Shown: positions 15,247 through 24,852, counted from the first letter of the stretch. The stretch: 64,000 nucleotides of DNA from Cryptosporangium arvum DSM 44712 (GCF_000585375.1 NZ_KK073874.1:8963913-9027912); one strand, 5' to 3'. Made by a program: numbers and translations. The notes: generated by a model from the sequence alone, not told the origin.

Positions 15247-16716
15247 ATGGCGCCCGTGCCGACAGCTGTCCTCGAAGGACTTGCCCTCAATCCCGCGGCG
15301 CCGGCTGACGTGCTCATCCGGCTGATCGACCGGCACGGCCAGAGTCTGGGCAGCGAACTTACCTGCCGCCCGCTACCGGCCCCGGTGATCGACGTGATGC
15401 TGCGTCACCCCGAGCGCGAGGTGCGCGGCGGGCTGGCCGGCAACCTCGACGTCGACCTGCGCATTCGCGTCCGGATGGTCGACGACCCGGATCCGCTCGT
15501 GGTCGCGCGCGTGCGCCACGACCGGCGGAAGCCGTTACCGGCCGATGCGGTGGGCCGTTACCTCGAAGGCTTCGATCGGGTCGCGGCCAGCGGTCTGCTC
15601 AACACCCGGGAGGCGCGCCAGGAGCTGTGCCTCGCGATGGCCGACGATCGGCGGCTGGTGACGCCGGCCGCGCGCCACGCCAACCCGAACGTCCGCGCCG
15701 CCGCGGTCTTCTTCGAGCACCAGCTGTCCCCCACCGATCGGGCCGCGCTGCAGAAGGACCCCGCGCAGTCCGTCCGGCAAGCCTTCGAGGACCGCGTCGA
15801 ACGCGCCACCGAACTCGACGAGCTCACCCCTGAACCCGGCTTCGGGCGCTGGATGCAGCTGGGTCGCCCGCTCACCCGCGAGGTCGTCGACCACGTGCTG
15901 GCCCGGAGCGACCCGAACGACCTCACGGTGCTGGCCACCAACCCGCACGTGCCCGCGGATGCGGTCTCCGCGCTGATCGGTCATCCCGCGCCGGAGGTCC
16001 GCAGCGCGATCGCTCATCGCGACGACCTCACCGCCGGCCAGGTCGCGCAGCTGCTCATCGATCCGCACCCCGTCGTCCGGAACGCGGTTTCGGTGCACCC
16101 GGCGCTCACCGAGGAGCAGCGCGCCGCGATCGGCGTCGATCTGCGCTACGTGCCCGGCGAGGGCGACTTCGGCCCCGACTGCGAGCACTCCGGTTCGTGG
16201 CGGGTCGATCCGGCCTGGACGCCCGACGAGGTGGCGCGGTGGGCGCGCTCGTCGAACGTGCTGCTGCGTCGTCGCGCTGCGCGCTCGCCGGAACTGCCGC
16301 CGACCCTCGTGCCGGTGCTGGCCGCCGATGGCGACCCCGGCGTCCGAATTCTGCTCGCGTTGCACTCGGCCGACGCTCCGCCGCGACTGTTGCTGGGCAG
16401 CTATCTGGAGTACACGGGCTGTGGACGGGCGACCCTGCCCCGCAAGCCGGGCTTCCCCGGCGCCGGTCTGGCCCGGTACTGGCGCGACCCCGACCCGGCG
16501 CTGCGTCTGCTCGTCGCGTTCGATCCGGACGCCGAGCCCAGCATCGTCGACACGCTGCGGTACGACCCCGACCACGACGTACGGCAGGCCGTCGCCGCCT
16601 CGCCGCAGCTCCCGCCGAAGCAGATCGTGGCCTTGCTCGACGACCCCGAGCTGGCCCGCGCCGCTGCCTCGAACCCGGCCCTGCCCGTGGACGTGATGCG
16701 GCAGCTGGTGAATTAG
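15247..16716 (+). CDS. Variant leucine-rich/HEAT-like repeat protein
   Basis: The 489-residue soluble protein is built of repeated 24-residue-like units of the type NPxxPxxxLxxLxxHPxxxVRxAxAxR, for example HPAPEVRSAIAHRDDLTAGQ and DPDHDVRQAVAASPQLPPKQ. This is the LRV alpha-solenoid plan, suited to binding proteins. No catalytic motif is seen. ATG at 15247 follows GGCAGG; an in-frame GTG at 15181 looks like read-back. Its neighbour RidA gene starts nine bases after its stop. Confidence 0.8.
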   Translation: MAPVPTAVLEGLALNPAAPADVLIRLIDRHGQSLGSELTCRPLPAPVIDVMLRHPEREVRGGLAGNLDVDLRIRVRMVDDPDPLVVARVRHDRRKPLPADAVGRYLEGFDRVAASGLLNTREARQELCLAMADDRRLVTPAARHANPNVRAAAVFFEHQLSPTDRAALQKDPAQSVRQAFEDRVERATELDELTPEPGFGRWMQLGRPLTREVVDHVLARSDPNDLTVLATNPHVPADAVSALIGHPAPEVRSAIAHRDDLTAGQVAQLLIDPHPVVRNAVSVHPALTEEQRAAIGVDLRYVPGEGDFGPDCEHSGSWRVDPAWTPDEVARWARSSNVLLRRRAARSPELPPTLVPVLAADGDPGVRILLALHSADAPPRLLLGSYLEYTGCGRATLPRKPGFPGAGLARYWRDPDPALRLLVAFDPDAEPSIVDTLRYDPDHDVRQAVAASPQLPPKQIVALLDDPELARAAASNPALPVDVMRQLVN

Positions 16717-16725
16717 AGTCGCCCC

Positions 16726-17124
16726 ATGCCGGAGCGCACTGCTTACACGTTCGATCCGTCCACCGGTGTGCCGCCGGGTGTCGGGCCGTTCTCGCACGCC
16801 GTGCGATGGGGCGACACGCTCTACGTCACCGGTCAGATGCCCACCGACCCGGCGACCGGCCAACTCGTGCCCGGTGACGTCGTCGTGCAGACCGGGCAGG
16901 TGTTCCGGAACCTCGCCGCGGTGCTCGCGCAGTTCGGCGCGGTGCTCGACGACGCGCTGATGGTGCGCGTGTACCTCACCGACTTCTCCGACTACGACCG
17001 CTTCAACGCCGAGTACGTCAGCTGGTTCAGCGGCCCGCTGCCGGCCCGCACCTGCGTCGGCTCCACCGGTCTCGCCGTCGGCGCCACGGTCGAGATCGAC
17101 CTCATCGTCGGGATTCCGTCCTGA
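16726..17124 (+). CDS. RidA family protein
   Basis: This 132-residue Rid protein has FSHAVRWGDTLYVTGQMPTD and keeps the Arg in LPARTCVGSTGLAVGATVEI, the residue that in RidA binds the 2-aminoacrylate carboxylate, followed by EID. Enamine/imine hydrolysis is plausible. It follows the repeat protein closely and may be co-transcribed. Its last 23 bases overlap the convergent sigma factor. Confidence 0.9.
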   Translation: MPERTAYTFDPSTGVPPGVGPFSHAVRWGDTLYVTGQMPTDPATGQLVPGDVVVQTGQVFRNLAAVLAQFGAVLDDALMVRVYLTDFSDYDRFNAEYVSWFSGPLPARTCVGSTGLAVGATVEIDLIVGIPS

Positions 17125-18241
17125 TCCGGGCGGCCTGGCGAGTCAAGTAGTCGCGTTCGGCCAGGTCAACGGCTTTCCGAGCGGCTTCGACGTAGAGCTC
17201 GGCCGCCCTCGCCGGGTCGCCGTCGCGTTCGTGGAGGTACGCCGACACCGCGGAGTAGCGAGGCAACGAGTCGTCGAGCGCGGCGAGCGCCGCCAACCCG
17301 GCCCGCGCCCCGTCGGCCTCCCCCACCGCGACCGCGCGGTTGAGCCGCACGACCGGGCTGTCGGTGAATCGGAGCAGCTCGTCGTACCACTCGACGATCT
17401 GCACCCAGTCGGTCTCCTCGGCGGTCCGCGCGTCCGCGTGGAGCGCGGCGATCGCCGCCTGGGCCTGGAATTCGCCGAGTCGGTCGCGGGCCAGCGCGGC
17501 CTGCAGGATCCCGACGCCCTCGGCGATCGCCGTGGTGTCCCACCGCGTTCGGTCCTGGGCCGCGAGCGCCACCAGGCTGCCGTCGGGCGCGGTCCGCGAC
17601 GGCCGGCGCGCGTTGTGGAGCAGCATCAACGCGAGCAGACCGGCCACCTCGGGGTGGTCGATCGCGGCCGCGAGCTGCCGGGTGAGCCGGATCGCCTCGG
17701 CGGCCAGGTCCACGTCACCCGAGTACCCCTCGTTGAAGACCAGGTACAGAACGCGGAGCACGGTGGCGACGTCGCCGGGCTGATCGAACCGTACGTCGGA
17801 CACCGTGCGCTTGGCCCGGCTGATGCGTTGGGCCATCGTCGCCTCGGGCACCAGGTAGGCCTGGGCGATCTGGCGGGTCGTCAGGCCGCCGACCGCGCGC
17901 AGCGTGAGGGCCACGGCCGACGACGGGGTCAGCGACGGGTGCGCGCACAAGAAGTAGAGCTGGAGCGTGTCGTCGGTCTGCGGGGTCGGGCCCGGGGTCG
18001 GCTCTTCGGCCACTTCCCGGCGCCGGCGCGCGGTCTCCGAGCGGGCGGCGTCGAGGAATTTGCGCCACGCGACCGTGACCAGCCAGCTCTTGGGGTCCTG
18101 CGGCATCTCCGCCGGCCAGACCCGGACCGCTTCGACGAGCGCCTCCTGCACGGCGTCCTCGGCCGCCGCGAAGTCAGCTCCGCGGCGGACGAGGATTCCG
18201 AGCACCCCCGGGGTCAGCCCCCGGATCAGCGCTTCGTTCAT
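17102..18241 (-). CDS. ECF sigma factor with long C-terminal domain (ECF42-like), module A
   Basis: The 379-residue protein has sigma-2 (AAEDAVQEALVEAVRVWP), sigma-4 (LTTRQIAQAYLVPEATMAQR) and then a roughly 200-residue TPR-like C-terminal domain (DUF6596 plan). Such sigma factors lack classic anti-sigma partners and pair with YCII/DGPF proteins. Here the ATG overlaps the DGPF stop as ATGA. Two further modules of this kind are at 31107 and 54046. Confidence 0.92.
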   Translation of the reverse strand: MNEALIRGLTPGVLGILVRRGADFAAAEDAVQEALVEAVRVWPAEMPQDPKSWLVTVAWRKFLDAARSETARRRREVAEEPTPGPTPQTDDTLQLYFLCAHPSLTPSSAVALTLRAVGGLTTRQIAQAYLVPEATMAQRISRAKRTVSDVRFDQPGDVATVLRVLYLVFNEGYSGDVDLAAEAIRLTRQLAAAIDHPEVAGLLALMLLHNARRPSRTAPDGSLVALAAQDRTRWDTTAIAEGVGILQAALARDRLGEFQAQAAIAALHADARTAEETDWVQIVEWYDELLRFTDSPVVRLNRAVAVGEADGARAGLAALAALDDSLPRYSAVSAYLHERDGDPARAAELYVEAARKAVDLAERDYLTRQAARIRTESRR

Positions 18242-18645
18242 TCGGACGTGTTCGACGGCGCCGACAGCAGCGGACGCAGCTCGAGCCACTCGTGGATCGG
18301 CTTGCCGTCCTTGCCGGGCGCGGCCGACAGCTCCCCGGCCAGTTCCACGGCGCGTTCGTAGCTGTCGACGTCGATGATGTACCAGCCGGCGATGAGGTCC
18401 TTCGTCTCCGCGAACGGACCGTCGGTCACCGGCGGGCGACCCTCGCCGTCGTAGCGGACGAACGTCCCCTCGGGCGCGAGCGCCTGCCCGTCGACGAACT
18501 CGCCCGACTTCTCGAGCCGGCCCGCGAAGTCACCCATGAACTGCATGTGGGCCGAGATCTCGTCCGGCGTCCACTGGTCCATCGGAACGTCGTTCACGGC
18601 CGACGGCGCGCCGCGGTAGTGCTTGAGCAGCAGGTACTTGGCCAT
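18238..18645 (-). CDS. YCII-related DGPF protein, module A
   Basis: The 135-residue protein has the signature VTDGPFAETKDLIAGWYIID of the DGPF group of YCII-like proteins. It is translationally coupled to the sigma factor downstream. Its biochemical role is not established; in this family it is required with the sigma factor or modulates it. Confidence 0.92.
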   Translation of the reverse strand: MAKYLLLKHYRGAPSAVNDVPMDQWTPDEISAHMQFMGDFAGRLEKSGEFVDGQALAPEGTFVRYDGEGRPPVTDGPFAETKDLIAGWYIIDVDSYERAVELAGELSAAPGKDGKPIHEWLELRPLLSAPSNTSE

Positions 18646-18740
18646 CTCGGTTCTCCTTGGTGCGGGTGTGACCCATCGTGGTCACGATCGCCCCAGAGAC
18701 GGAGCCGGAAACCGGTTCTCGACATCGTCGGCCGAGGTTT

Positions 18741-19019
18741 TCAAGAAAGTTCGCGGCGACGCCGGCTCACGACCTTCGCGCCGATCGCTATCGCCGCGCC
18801 GACGCACACCAGCGCGACCTTGAAGCCGACCTTGCCGAACGCCAGGAGGCCAACCGCCTTGACGGCCTCGCTCGCCCACCACGAGCCGTCCGCGAAGCGT
18901 CCCCAGTCGCCCTGGTACTCGAATCCGACGAACCACCAGCCGAGAACGATGAGCGCCAACCCGCCGGCCACGGTGAGGACGGCGGCGACGACGTGGCGCT
19001 TCGAGGTCGATGTGGTCAT
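18741..19019 (-). CDS. Small DUF1206-like membrane protein
   Basis: The 92-residue product has three hydrophobic segments (about 9-30, 48-62, 64-80) and a basic C-terminus RRRR. The text EAVKAVGLLAFGKVGFKVAL recalls DUF1206/DUF378-like short membrane proteins but identity is uncertain. Nothing suggests a substrate. Confidence 0.6.
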   Translation of the reverse strand: MTTSTSKRHVVAAVLTVAGGLALIVLGWWFVGFEYQGDWGRFADGSWWASEAVKAVGLLAFGKVGFKVALVCVGAAIAIGAKVVSRRRRELS

Positions 19020-19071
19020 GCCTACGACGCTACGGCCGTGGCAGGTCGTTCTCGTCCTCCATGAGCGCGAA

Positions 19072-19101
19072 CCGGGCCTCTAACCAGAGGTAGAGGCCCG
19101 G
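19072..19101 (-). terminator. Hairpin after the small gene at 19119
   Basis: A perfect 11-bp stem (CCGGGCCTCTA, 19072-19082, with 19091-19101) and 8-base loop lies directly downstream of 19119-19358. Confidence 0.78.
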
Positions 19102-19118
19102 CACCAGGATCTACGTAC

Positions 19119-19358
19119 TCAGGGACGGAGCATCGGGCCGGATCCCGGCTCGGGCTCCTCGTCCGCGCGGCGGACCTCGGTGTAGCCGTTCGCGCGCAGG
19201 GCGCGGGACACCTGACCGGAGGGCCGCAACGGGAGATGAGGACCGAGAATCTCGTCCCTGTCGTGCTCCGGAAGGACGTTCTGCCGACGGGCGGTGATCA
19301 GCCAGCGCACCGCCAACGCGGCCAGGATCACCAGCGCGAGGCCGAGCAGGATCTTCAT
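19119..19358 (-). CDS. Small single-pass membrane protein
   Basis: The 79-residue product has an N-terminal hydrophobic helix (2-20) followed by a basic stretch and a short acidic Pro-rich tail. No family is recognised. A terminator follows it. Confidence 0.55.
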   Translation of the reverse strand: MKILLGLALVILAALAVRWLITARRQNVLPEHDRDEILGPHLPLRPSGQVSRALRANGYTEVRRADEEPEPGSGPMLRP

Positions 19359-19397
19359 GTACGAGGGCTACCCACCACGAACGCAGCCATACACCCG

Positions 19398-21488
19398 TCA
19401 TGACAGGTTGTGACCAGAGACGAACACAACGTCAGCGTCAACGCCGGCCTTCCGACGCCGATGCGGGAACCACCAGTTCGCCTTGCCCAGCAGCGTCATC
19501 GCCGCCGGCACGAAGACCAGCCGCACCAGGGTGGCGTCGAGCAGGACGGCGGTGGCCAACCCGAGCCCGATCATGCGTGACAGCGGCGACGGGCTGAACA
19601 CGAACGCCATGAACACCGCGGCCATGATCAACGCCGCGGACGTGATCACGCGCCCGGTCGACGCGATTCCCCGCGCCACCGAGCCGACCGGGTCGCCGTC
19701 GGCCAGGTACGCCTCGCGGATCCGCGACAGCAGGAACACCTCGTAGTCCATCGAGAGGCCGAACAGCACCGCGAAGAAGATCGTCGGCAGCGGCGACGCG
19801 ATCACGATCGTGCTCTCCAGCCCGAACAGCTCCTTCAGCCACCCCCACTGGAACACCGCCACGACCACGCCGTACGCGGCGCCGATCGAGAGCAGGTTCA
19901 TCAGCACGGCCTTGAGCGGCACCACGATCGAGCGGAAGACCAGCAACAACAGCACGAACGACGAGACGAGGATGCCGAGGACGAAGATCGGCAGCGTCCG
20001 GTCGAGCTGGCGCGTCAGGTCGTCGGTCACCGCGGTCAGGCCGGCGATCGCCACGTTGTCGGGCACCAGGTCACGCAGGCGCTCGAGGGTGTCGGACGTC
20101 GACGCGTCGGAGGGCGGGGTGGACGTGAGTACCCGCAGCACGGCGGTGTCCCCGGCCGGTGACGTCATCGGGTCGCCGACCGACGCGACGCCCGGGTCCG
20201 CGGCGATGCGCTGCGCGAGCGCGGGGACGTCGGTGTCGGCGCCGCGTAGATCGGCCACCACCAGCAGCGGCCCGTTGATGCCCGGACCGAAGCCCTCGGC
20301 CAGCAGGTCGTAGGCCCGGCGGTGGCTGATGCTCGTCGCGTCGTCGCCGGCGTCGGGGAACCCGGTGCGCATGCTCAGCGCCGGCGCGGCCAGCGTCAGC
20401 AGCACGGCCGTGGAGGCCAGCAGGTACGCGACCGGCCGCCGGGACACGTGGCGCGCGACCCGGCCCCAGCGGGAGTCGGTGCTCCGTCGCAACGGCAGGC
20501 GGCCCTTGTCGATGCGGTCACCGAGGAGGGACAGGATCGCCGGTAGCAGCGTCAGCGCGGCCAGCACCGCGGCGAAGACCACGATCGCCGTCGCGAGACC
20601 GATCGACACCAGGAACCCCAGGCCGGTCAGCACCAGCGCCACCATGGCGACCACCACGGTGCCGCCGGCGAACAGCACCGACGTCCCGGCGGTGCCCATC
20701 GCGTCGCCGAGCGCGGTGGGGCTGCCCGCGGCCCGCGCCTCCCGGTACCGCGCGACGATGAACAGCGCGTAGTCGATCCCGACGCCCAGCCCGATCATCG
20801 CGGCGATCGTCGGGGCCGCCGTCGACACGTCCATCGTGTGCGCCAGCAGCGCGATGCCCCCGAACCCGGCCCCCACCACGGTCAGCGCGAGCACGATCGG
20901 GATCAGCGCGGCCACCACGGTGCCGAACGCGACGAGCAGCACGACCAGGGCGGCCAGGATGCCGACCACCTCCGCGCCCGACGTGGCCTCCTCGGCGTTG
21001 ATGAAAGCCGCGTCGCCACCGAGTTCGGTGGTCAGCCCGTCCCCGGCCGCCGGGCGGAGCACCTCGGTGATGTCGGCGAACGGTTCGGGTCCGATCTCGG
21101 TCGCCGGCACGTCGAACGTGATCTCGGTGTAGCCGATCCGCCCGTCGGACGAGACCGTGCCCGCGGCGAACGGGTCGGTCACGGCGGTCACGTGCTCGAC
21201 CGACGCGATCCGCGCCACCGCGGCGGCGATCGCCGTCCGGTGATCGGCGAGGTCGTCGGCCGCGAACACGGCGACGGCGACCCCGTCACCCGCCGCCGGG
21301 AACCGCTCCTCGAGCAGCTCCATCGCGCGCTCGCTCCGGCTTCCCGGTGCGACGAAGTCGTCGGCGAACGAACCGCCGGCCACGCCGGCCAGCCCGAGCA
21401 GGGCGGCGGCGGCGAGCGCCCAGGTCAGAAGTGTGGTCCAGGGCCTGCGGGCGCTGGCGGTACCCAGTCGCCGAGTGAAGGTGTTCAT
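19398..21488 (-). CDS. MMPL/RND family transporter
   Basis: This 696-residue protein has two repeats of one transmembrane helix, a periplasmic-side domain and five to six helices, as in MmpL/actinorhodin-type exporters. GIDYALFIVARYREAR and GLSMDYEVFLLSRIREAY are the paired signatures with the proton-relay Asp-Tyr in each. Proton-driven export of a lipid or drug is likely. It is divergent from a two-component system that may control it. ATG 21488 begins the first helix region. Confidence 0.93.
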   Translation of the reverse strand: MNTFTRRLGTASARRPWTTLLTWALAAAALLGLAGVAGGSFADDFVAPGSRSERAMELLEERFPAAGDGVAVAVFAADDLADHRTAIAAAVARIASVEHVTAVTDPFAAGTVSSDGRIGYTEITFDVPATEIGPEPFADITEVLRPAAGDGLTTELGGDAAFINAEEATSGAEVVGILAALVVLLVAFGTVVAALIPIVLALTVVGAGFGGIALLAHTMDVSTAAPTIAAMIGLGVGIDYALFIVARYREARAAGSPTALGDAMGTAGTSVLFAGGTVVVAMVALVLTGLGFLVSIGLATAIVVFAAVLAALTLLPAILSLLGDRIDKGRLPLRRSTDSRWGRVARHVSRRPVAYLLASTAVLLTLAAPALSMRTGFPDAGDDATSISHRRAYDLLAEGFGPGINGPLLVVADLRGADTDVPALAQRIAADPGVASVGDPMTSPAGDTAVLRVLTSTPPSDASTSDTLERLRDLVPDNVAIAGLTAVTDDLTRQLDRTLPIFVLGILVSSFVLLLLVFRSIVVPLKAVLMNLLSIGAAYGVVVAVFQWGWLKELFGLESTIVIASPLPTIFFAVLFGLSMDYEVFLLSRIREAYLADGDPVGSVARGIASTGRVITSAALIMAAVFMAFVFSPSPLSRMIGLGLATAVLLDATLVRLVFVPAAMTLLGKANWWFPHRRRKAGVDADVVFVSGHNLS

Positions 21489-21642
21489 GGCCGTCAGGGT
21501 GGGTCCGGGCCGGGTATCGGGTCGCCCGGCGGAAGACGGACGGTGTTCTCCGTCCCGCGGCGGAGAACGCGCCCGCCGCCAGGCGGATGACGGCGCGCCC
21601 GTCCGCCCCCTACCGTGCGGATGAGCCTGCGAGGAGGCGGCG

Positions 21643-22788
21643 ATGCAGCTTTCGTTCCGCGGCCCGTTCGCGCGGTGGCCGCGGGCTTCCGACGCGGTGC
21701 TGGCCGCCGTGTTGTTCGCCGGTGCGCTGTTCCTGGAGGACGGCCCGAACGACTCCTGGGTGGTCCGCGACCTCACCGCGGTGCCGTTCGCGGTGACGCT
21801 GGCGCTGGCCATCGCCGGGAGCGCGCTGTACCTCCGGCGCCAGGCGCCGCTGCTGACCCTCGCGATCGTGCTGATCTGCTGGCTGTCGCTGCTGCTGAGC
21901 GACGGTTACGACGTCGGTTTCATCATGGTCGCCGCGCTCTACAGCGTCGGCCGGTACGTGGTCGACGTGCGCCTGGCGCTGGCCGGCCTGACCGCCTCGA
22001 TGGGCGCGCTCGCGATCGACGGGCTCACCACGAGGACGAGCTGGGGCGAGACCGCGATCGGCGTCGTGTTCATGTTCGTCATCTGGTACGTCGGGCGTCG
22101 TCTGCGGCTGCGCAGCGAACACGCCGCTCAGCGGCGCCGCCAGCGTGACGACGAGCTGCGTCGCATCGTCGCCGAGGAACGCACGCACATCGCGCGTGAG
22201 CTGCACGACGTCGTCGCCCACCAGGTGAGCATGATGACCGTGCAGGCCGGGGCCGCGCAGGCCGTGGTGGCGGTCGACCCCGACTCCGCTCGCGAGGCGA
22301 TGGCCGCGGTCGAGCAGGCCGGACGTCAGACGCTCGAGGAGCTGCGCCACCTGCTCGGTGTGCTCCGTCCCGAGCCCGCGGCGAACGGCGTCGGGCCGCA
22401 GCCGGGGCTCGCCGACGTGCCTCGGCTGATCGAGCAGGTCGCCAACGCCGGTCTGGACGTCACGATCGTCGACGAGCTCTCCGGTCCGCTGCCCACCCGG
22501 ATCCAGCTGTCGGCCTACCGCATCGTCCAGGAGGCGTTGACGAACGTGCTCAAACACAGCGGTCCCGGCACCCGGGCCGACGTGCACCTGCGTGAGGACG
22601 GAGCCGAGGTGGTCGTCGAGGTGACCGACTCCGGGGCCGCCGGGACACCGCCACGCGCTCCGGGCCACGGCCTGATCGGCATGCGCGAACGCGCTGTGCT
22701 CCTGGGCGGCACGCTCGAGGCCGGCCCGCGCGCCGAAGGCGGGTTCCGCGTCGTGGCCCGCCTGCCGCGCGACGGGACGACCGCGTGA
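21643..22788 (+). CDS. NarL-type sensor histidine kinase
   Basis: The 381-residue kinase has four or five N-terminal helices, a HisKA_3 dimerisation segment with ARELHDVVAHQ (phospho-acceptor His188), and an HATPase domain with VQEALTNVLKHS (N-box) and GHGLIGMRER (G-box). It lacks a large extracytoplasmic sensor, so it probably senses the membrane or a membrane partner. GAGGAGGCG precedes the ATG. Its stop overlaps the regulator start as GTGA. Confidence 0.93.
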   Translation: MQLSFRGPFARWPRASDAVLAAVLFAGALFLEDGPNDSWVVRDLTAVPFAVTLALAIAGSALYLRRQAPLLTLAIVLICWLSLLLSDGYDVGFIMVAALYSVGRYVVDVRLALAGLTASMGALAIDGLTTRTSWGETAIGVVFMFVIWYVGRRLRLRSEHAAQRRRQRDDELRRIVAEERTHIARELHDVVAHQVSMMTVQAGAAQAVVAVDPDSAREAMAAVEQAGRQTLEELRHLLGVLRPEPAANGVGPQPGLADVPRLIEQVANAGLDVTIVDELSGPLPTRIQLSAYRIVQEALTNVLKHSGPGTRADVHLREDGAEVVVEVTDSGAAGTPPRAPGHGLIGMRERAVLLGGTLEAGPRAEGGFRVVARLPRDGTTA

Positions 22789-23462
22789 ACCTCCGCGTCG
22801 TCGTGGCCGACGACCAGGCGCTGGTGCGCGGCGGCTTCAGCATGATCCTCCGAGCCCAACCCGACATCGACGTCGTGGCCGAGGCCGGCACCGGTCTGCA
22901 GGCCATCGAGGCCGCGCACGAACACCGTCCCGACGTCATCCTGATGGACATCCGGATGCCGGAGCTGGACGGGCTGGAAGCCACCGCGCGGATCCTCACC
23001 GACGCGGACTGGCCGGTGCGCGTGCTGATCCTCACCACCTTCGACCCGGACGAGTACGTCTACCAGGCGCTGCGTTCGGGGGCGAGCGGCTTCGTGCTCA
23101 AGGACATCCCACCGGCGGAGCTGGCGGTCGCGGTGCGCACGGTGGCCGCGGGCGGCGCGCTGATCGCGCCCTCGATCACCCGTCGTCTGATCAGCCGCTT
23201 CGCCGCGCGGCCGGGCGTCAACACGGCGGTGGCGGGACGGCTCGAGCGGTTGACCGACCGCGAACGGGACATCGTGATCGCAGTCGCCCGGGGCGCGACG
23301 AACACCGAGATCGCGCAGGAGCTCTACGTCGGGCCGGCGACCGTGAAGTCGCACGTGTCGAGCATCCTCACCAAGCTCGGCCTGCGCGACCGGGCGCAGA
23401 TCGTGGTGTTCGCGTACGAGAGCGCGCTGGTCGAGCCGGGGAACTTCGACATCGGGCACTGA
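22785..23462 (+). CDS. NarL/LuxR-type response regulator
   Basis: The 225-residue regulator has the receiver acidic pair at residues 9-10, phospho-acceptor Asp55 in VILMDIRMPELDG, Lys in FVLKD, and a LuxR helix-turn-helix (LTDRERDIVIAVARGATNTE). It is coupled to the histidine kinase. The divergent MMPL exporter is the most obvious candidate target. Confidence 0.94.
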   Translation: MNLRVVVADDQALVRGGFSMILRAQPDIDVVAEAGTGLQAIEAAHEHRPDVILMDIRMPELDGLEATARILTDADWPVRVLILTTFDPDEYVYQALRSGASGFVLKDIPPAELAVAVRTVAAGGALIAPSITRRLISRFAARPGVNTAVAGRLERLTDRERDIVIAVARGATNTEIAQELYVGPATVKSHVSSILTKLGLRDRAQIVVFAYESALVEPGNFDIGH

Positions 23463-23465
23463 GAA

Positions 23466-23495
23466 AGCCCCGCCCGGGAAAACCCGGGCGGGGCT
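23466..23495. terminator. Bidirectional hairpin
   Basis: A perfect 13-bp stem (AGCCCCGCCCGGG, 23466-23478, with 23483-23495) and AAAA loop lies between the response regulator and the convergent membrane-protein gene. Confidence 0.88.
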
Positions 23496-23507
23496 CGGCC
23501 ACGCGTC

Positions 23508-24482
23508 TCAGTACGGCTGCTGGGTGCCGGGAATCGCGGTGGCGAGGCCCCGGCGGGCCCGCTCGGCCTTCAGCCCGGTGTCGATGATGTCGAAGCCGGT
23601 ACCGAAGATCACCGACACGACGACGATCCGGGTGAGCCACATACCGGGGTTGTCGATCTCGCCCCAGTTGAGGCTGTCGATGTACTCCGGGTTGAAGAAC
23701 TTGTCGCTGGCCAGCAGCCACACGACCGGGACAGCGACGGCCAGCGCGAGGACGGCGTTCACCGCGGTCACCGCATGGGTCCAGGCGGCCAGCCGGTAGA
23801 CCCAGAACGCGTACGCGATCTCCAGCACGAACAGCACCAGCAGGTACGGCCACCAGAACGACCAGTTCGCCGGATCGAGCACCGGCTCGGCCGTGAACGT
23901 GAACTGCTGCAGGACGAGCGCGGCGATGACGAGCACCGGCCACACGATCAACCCGGCCAGCTCCGCGATGCCCATCGAGCGGGGCTCGTACTTCGGCAGC
24001 GCGGCCGGCGTCCATTCGTCGGTCGCGAGCTCTTCCCTCCCGACGCCGGTGCGGTCCAGGATCCAGAACACGCCCGTGGTCCAGAACAGCATGTGGGCGG
24101 CGATCGTGAGCGTCGCACCGATCGAGGTGCCGATGATCCGGCCGATGTTCGGGTCGGCGACCGCCTGGATGCCGGCCAGGACGACGACGACGATCGGCAG
24201 GACGATCGTGTAGAGCATCTTCATGATGCCCCGCCAGACCGGGTACAGGTCCGGGCCGAGCAGGTACTGCGGCCGGTCGGCGTACTGATCCGCCAATCGG
24301 CGTGGATCTCCTAACTCCCGCAGGGTGGCATCGACCGCGGCGTCGTGGTCTTCGCCGGCTTCGATGCGGGCGTCGACGGCGTCGTCGATCGAAGCGCGCA
24401 GTTCGCGGTCGATGTCGGTGCGCTGCTTCTCCGGGACGTGGCGGACGGCGGTGAAGACGTAGCGGTCGATGAGCGTGTTCAT
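23508..24482 (-). CDS. Multi-pass membrane protein with HAAS-like N-terminus
   Basis: The 324-residue protein has an N-terminal soluble domain (TDIDRELRASIDDAVD... ELGDPRRLADQYADRP) of the HAAS/permease-prefix type, followed by about eight membrane helices. Such proteins are usually co-transcribed with PadR regulators. The ATG overlaps the PadR stop as ATGA. Function is unknown; regulation of transport or signal reception is possible. Confidence 0.85.
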   Translation of the reverse strand: MNTLIDRYVFTAVRHVPEKQRTDIDRELRASIDDAVDARIEAGEDHDAAVDATLRELGDPRRLADQYADRPQYLLGPDLYPVWRGIMKMLYTIVLPIVVVVLAGIQAVADPNIGRIIGTSIGATLTIAAHMLFWTTGVFWILDRTGVGREELATDEWTPAALPKYEPRSMGIAELAGLIVWPVLVIAALVLQQFTFTAEPVLDPANWSFWWPYLLVLFVLEIAYAFWVYRLAAWTHAVTAVNAVLALAVAVPVVWLLASDKFFNPEYIDSLNWGEIDNPGMWLTRIVVVSVIFGTGFDIIDTGLKAERARRGLATAIPGTQQPY

Positions 24483-24823
24483 TCGGGGCTCCCGAGTTTG
24501 TCGAGGTCGGTGATGGCGGAGTCGAGACGGGACCACTCGGTGCGGAGGGTGTCCGCGATCGCGTCGCCGTCGGAGGTGGTGCGGTAGAACTTGCGCGGCC
24601 GGGCCTCGTCGGTGTTCCAGGAGCTGGTCAGGAGCCCTTGGGACTCCAGACGCCGCAGCAGCGGGTAGAGCGTGTTGGCCTCTACCTCGAACCCGGCCGC
24701 GCTCAACGTTTCGAGCAGCGAGTACCCGTAGCCCGGCTCCCGCAGGACGGTGAGGCTCGCAACGACGACCGTGCCGCGGCGCAACTCCTGCAGGTGGCTG
24801 GAGAGTGTCGCGTCGCTTGTCAT
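24479..24823 (-). CDS. PadR family transcriptional regulator
   Basis: The 114-residue protein has the PadR winged helix: LREPGYGYSLLETLSAAGF, NTLYPLLRRLESQGLL and PRKFYRTTSDG. It likely represses itself and the coupled membrane gene. ATG 24823 is chosen behind a GGTGAG site; ATG at 24835 and 24847 are possible but overlap or touch the operator palindrome. Confidence 0.92.
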   Translation of the reverse strand: MTSDATLSSHLQELRRGTVVVASLTVLREPGYGYSLLETLSAAGFEVEANTLYPLLRRLESQGLLTSSWNTDEARPRKFYRTTSDGDAIADTLRTEWSRLDSAITDLDKLGSPE

Positions 24824-24835
24824 GTCACTCACCAT

Positions 24836-24852
24836 AGTGTGTCTCACACACT
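24836..24852. promoter_or_regulatory. Likely PadR operator
   Basis: AGTGTGTCTCACACACT is a perfect inverted repeat with 7-bp arms around CTC, directly upstream of padR and between it and the divergent methyltransferase. TAATAG on the minus strand just beyond it may be the -10 box. Confidence 0.75.
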
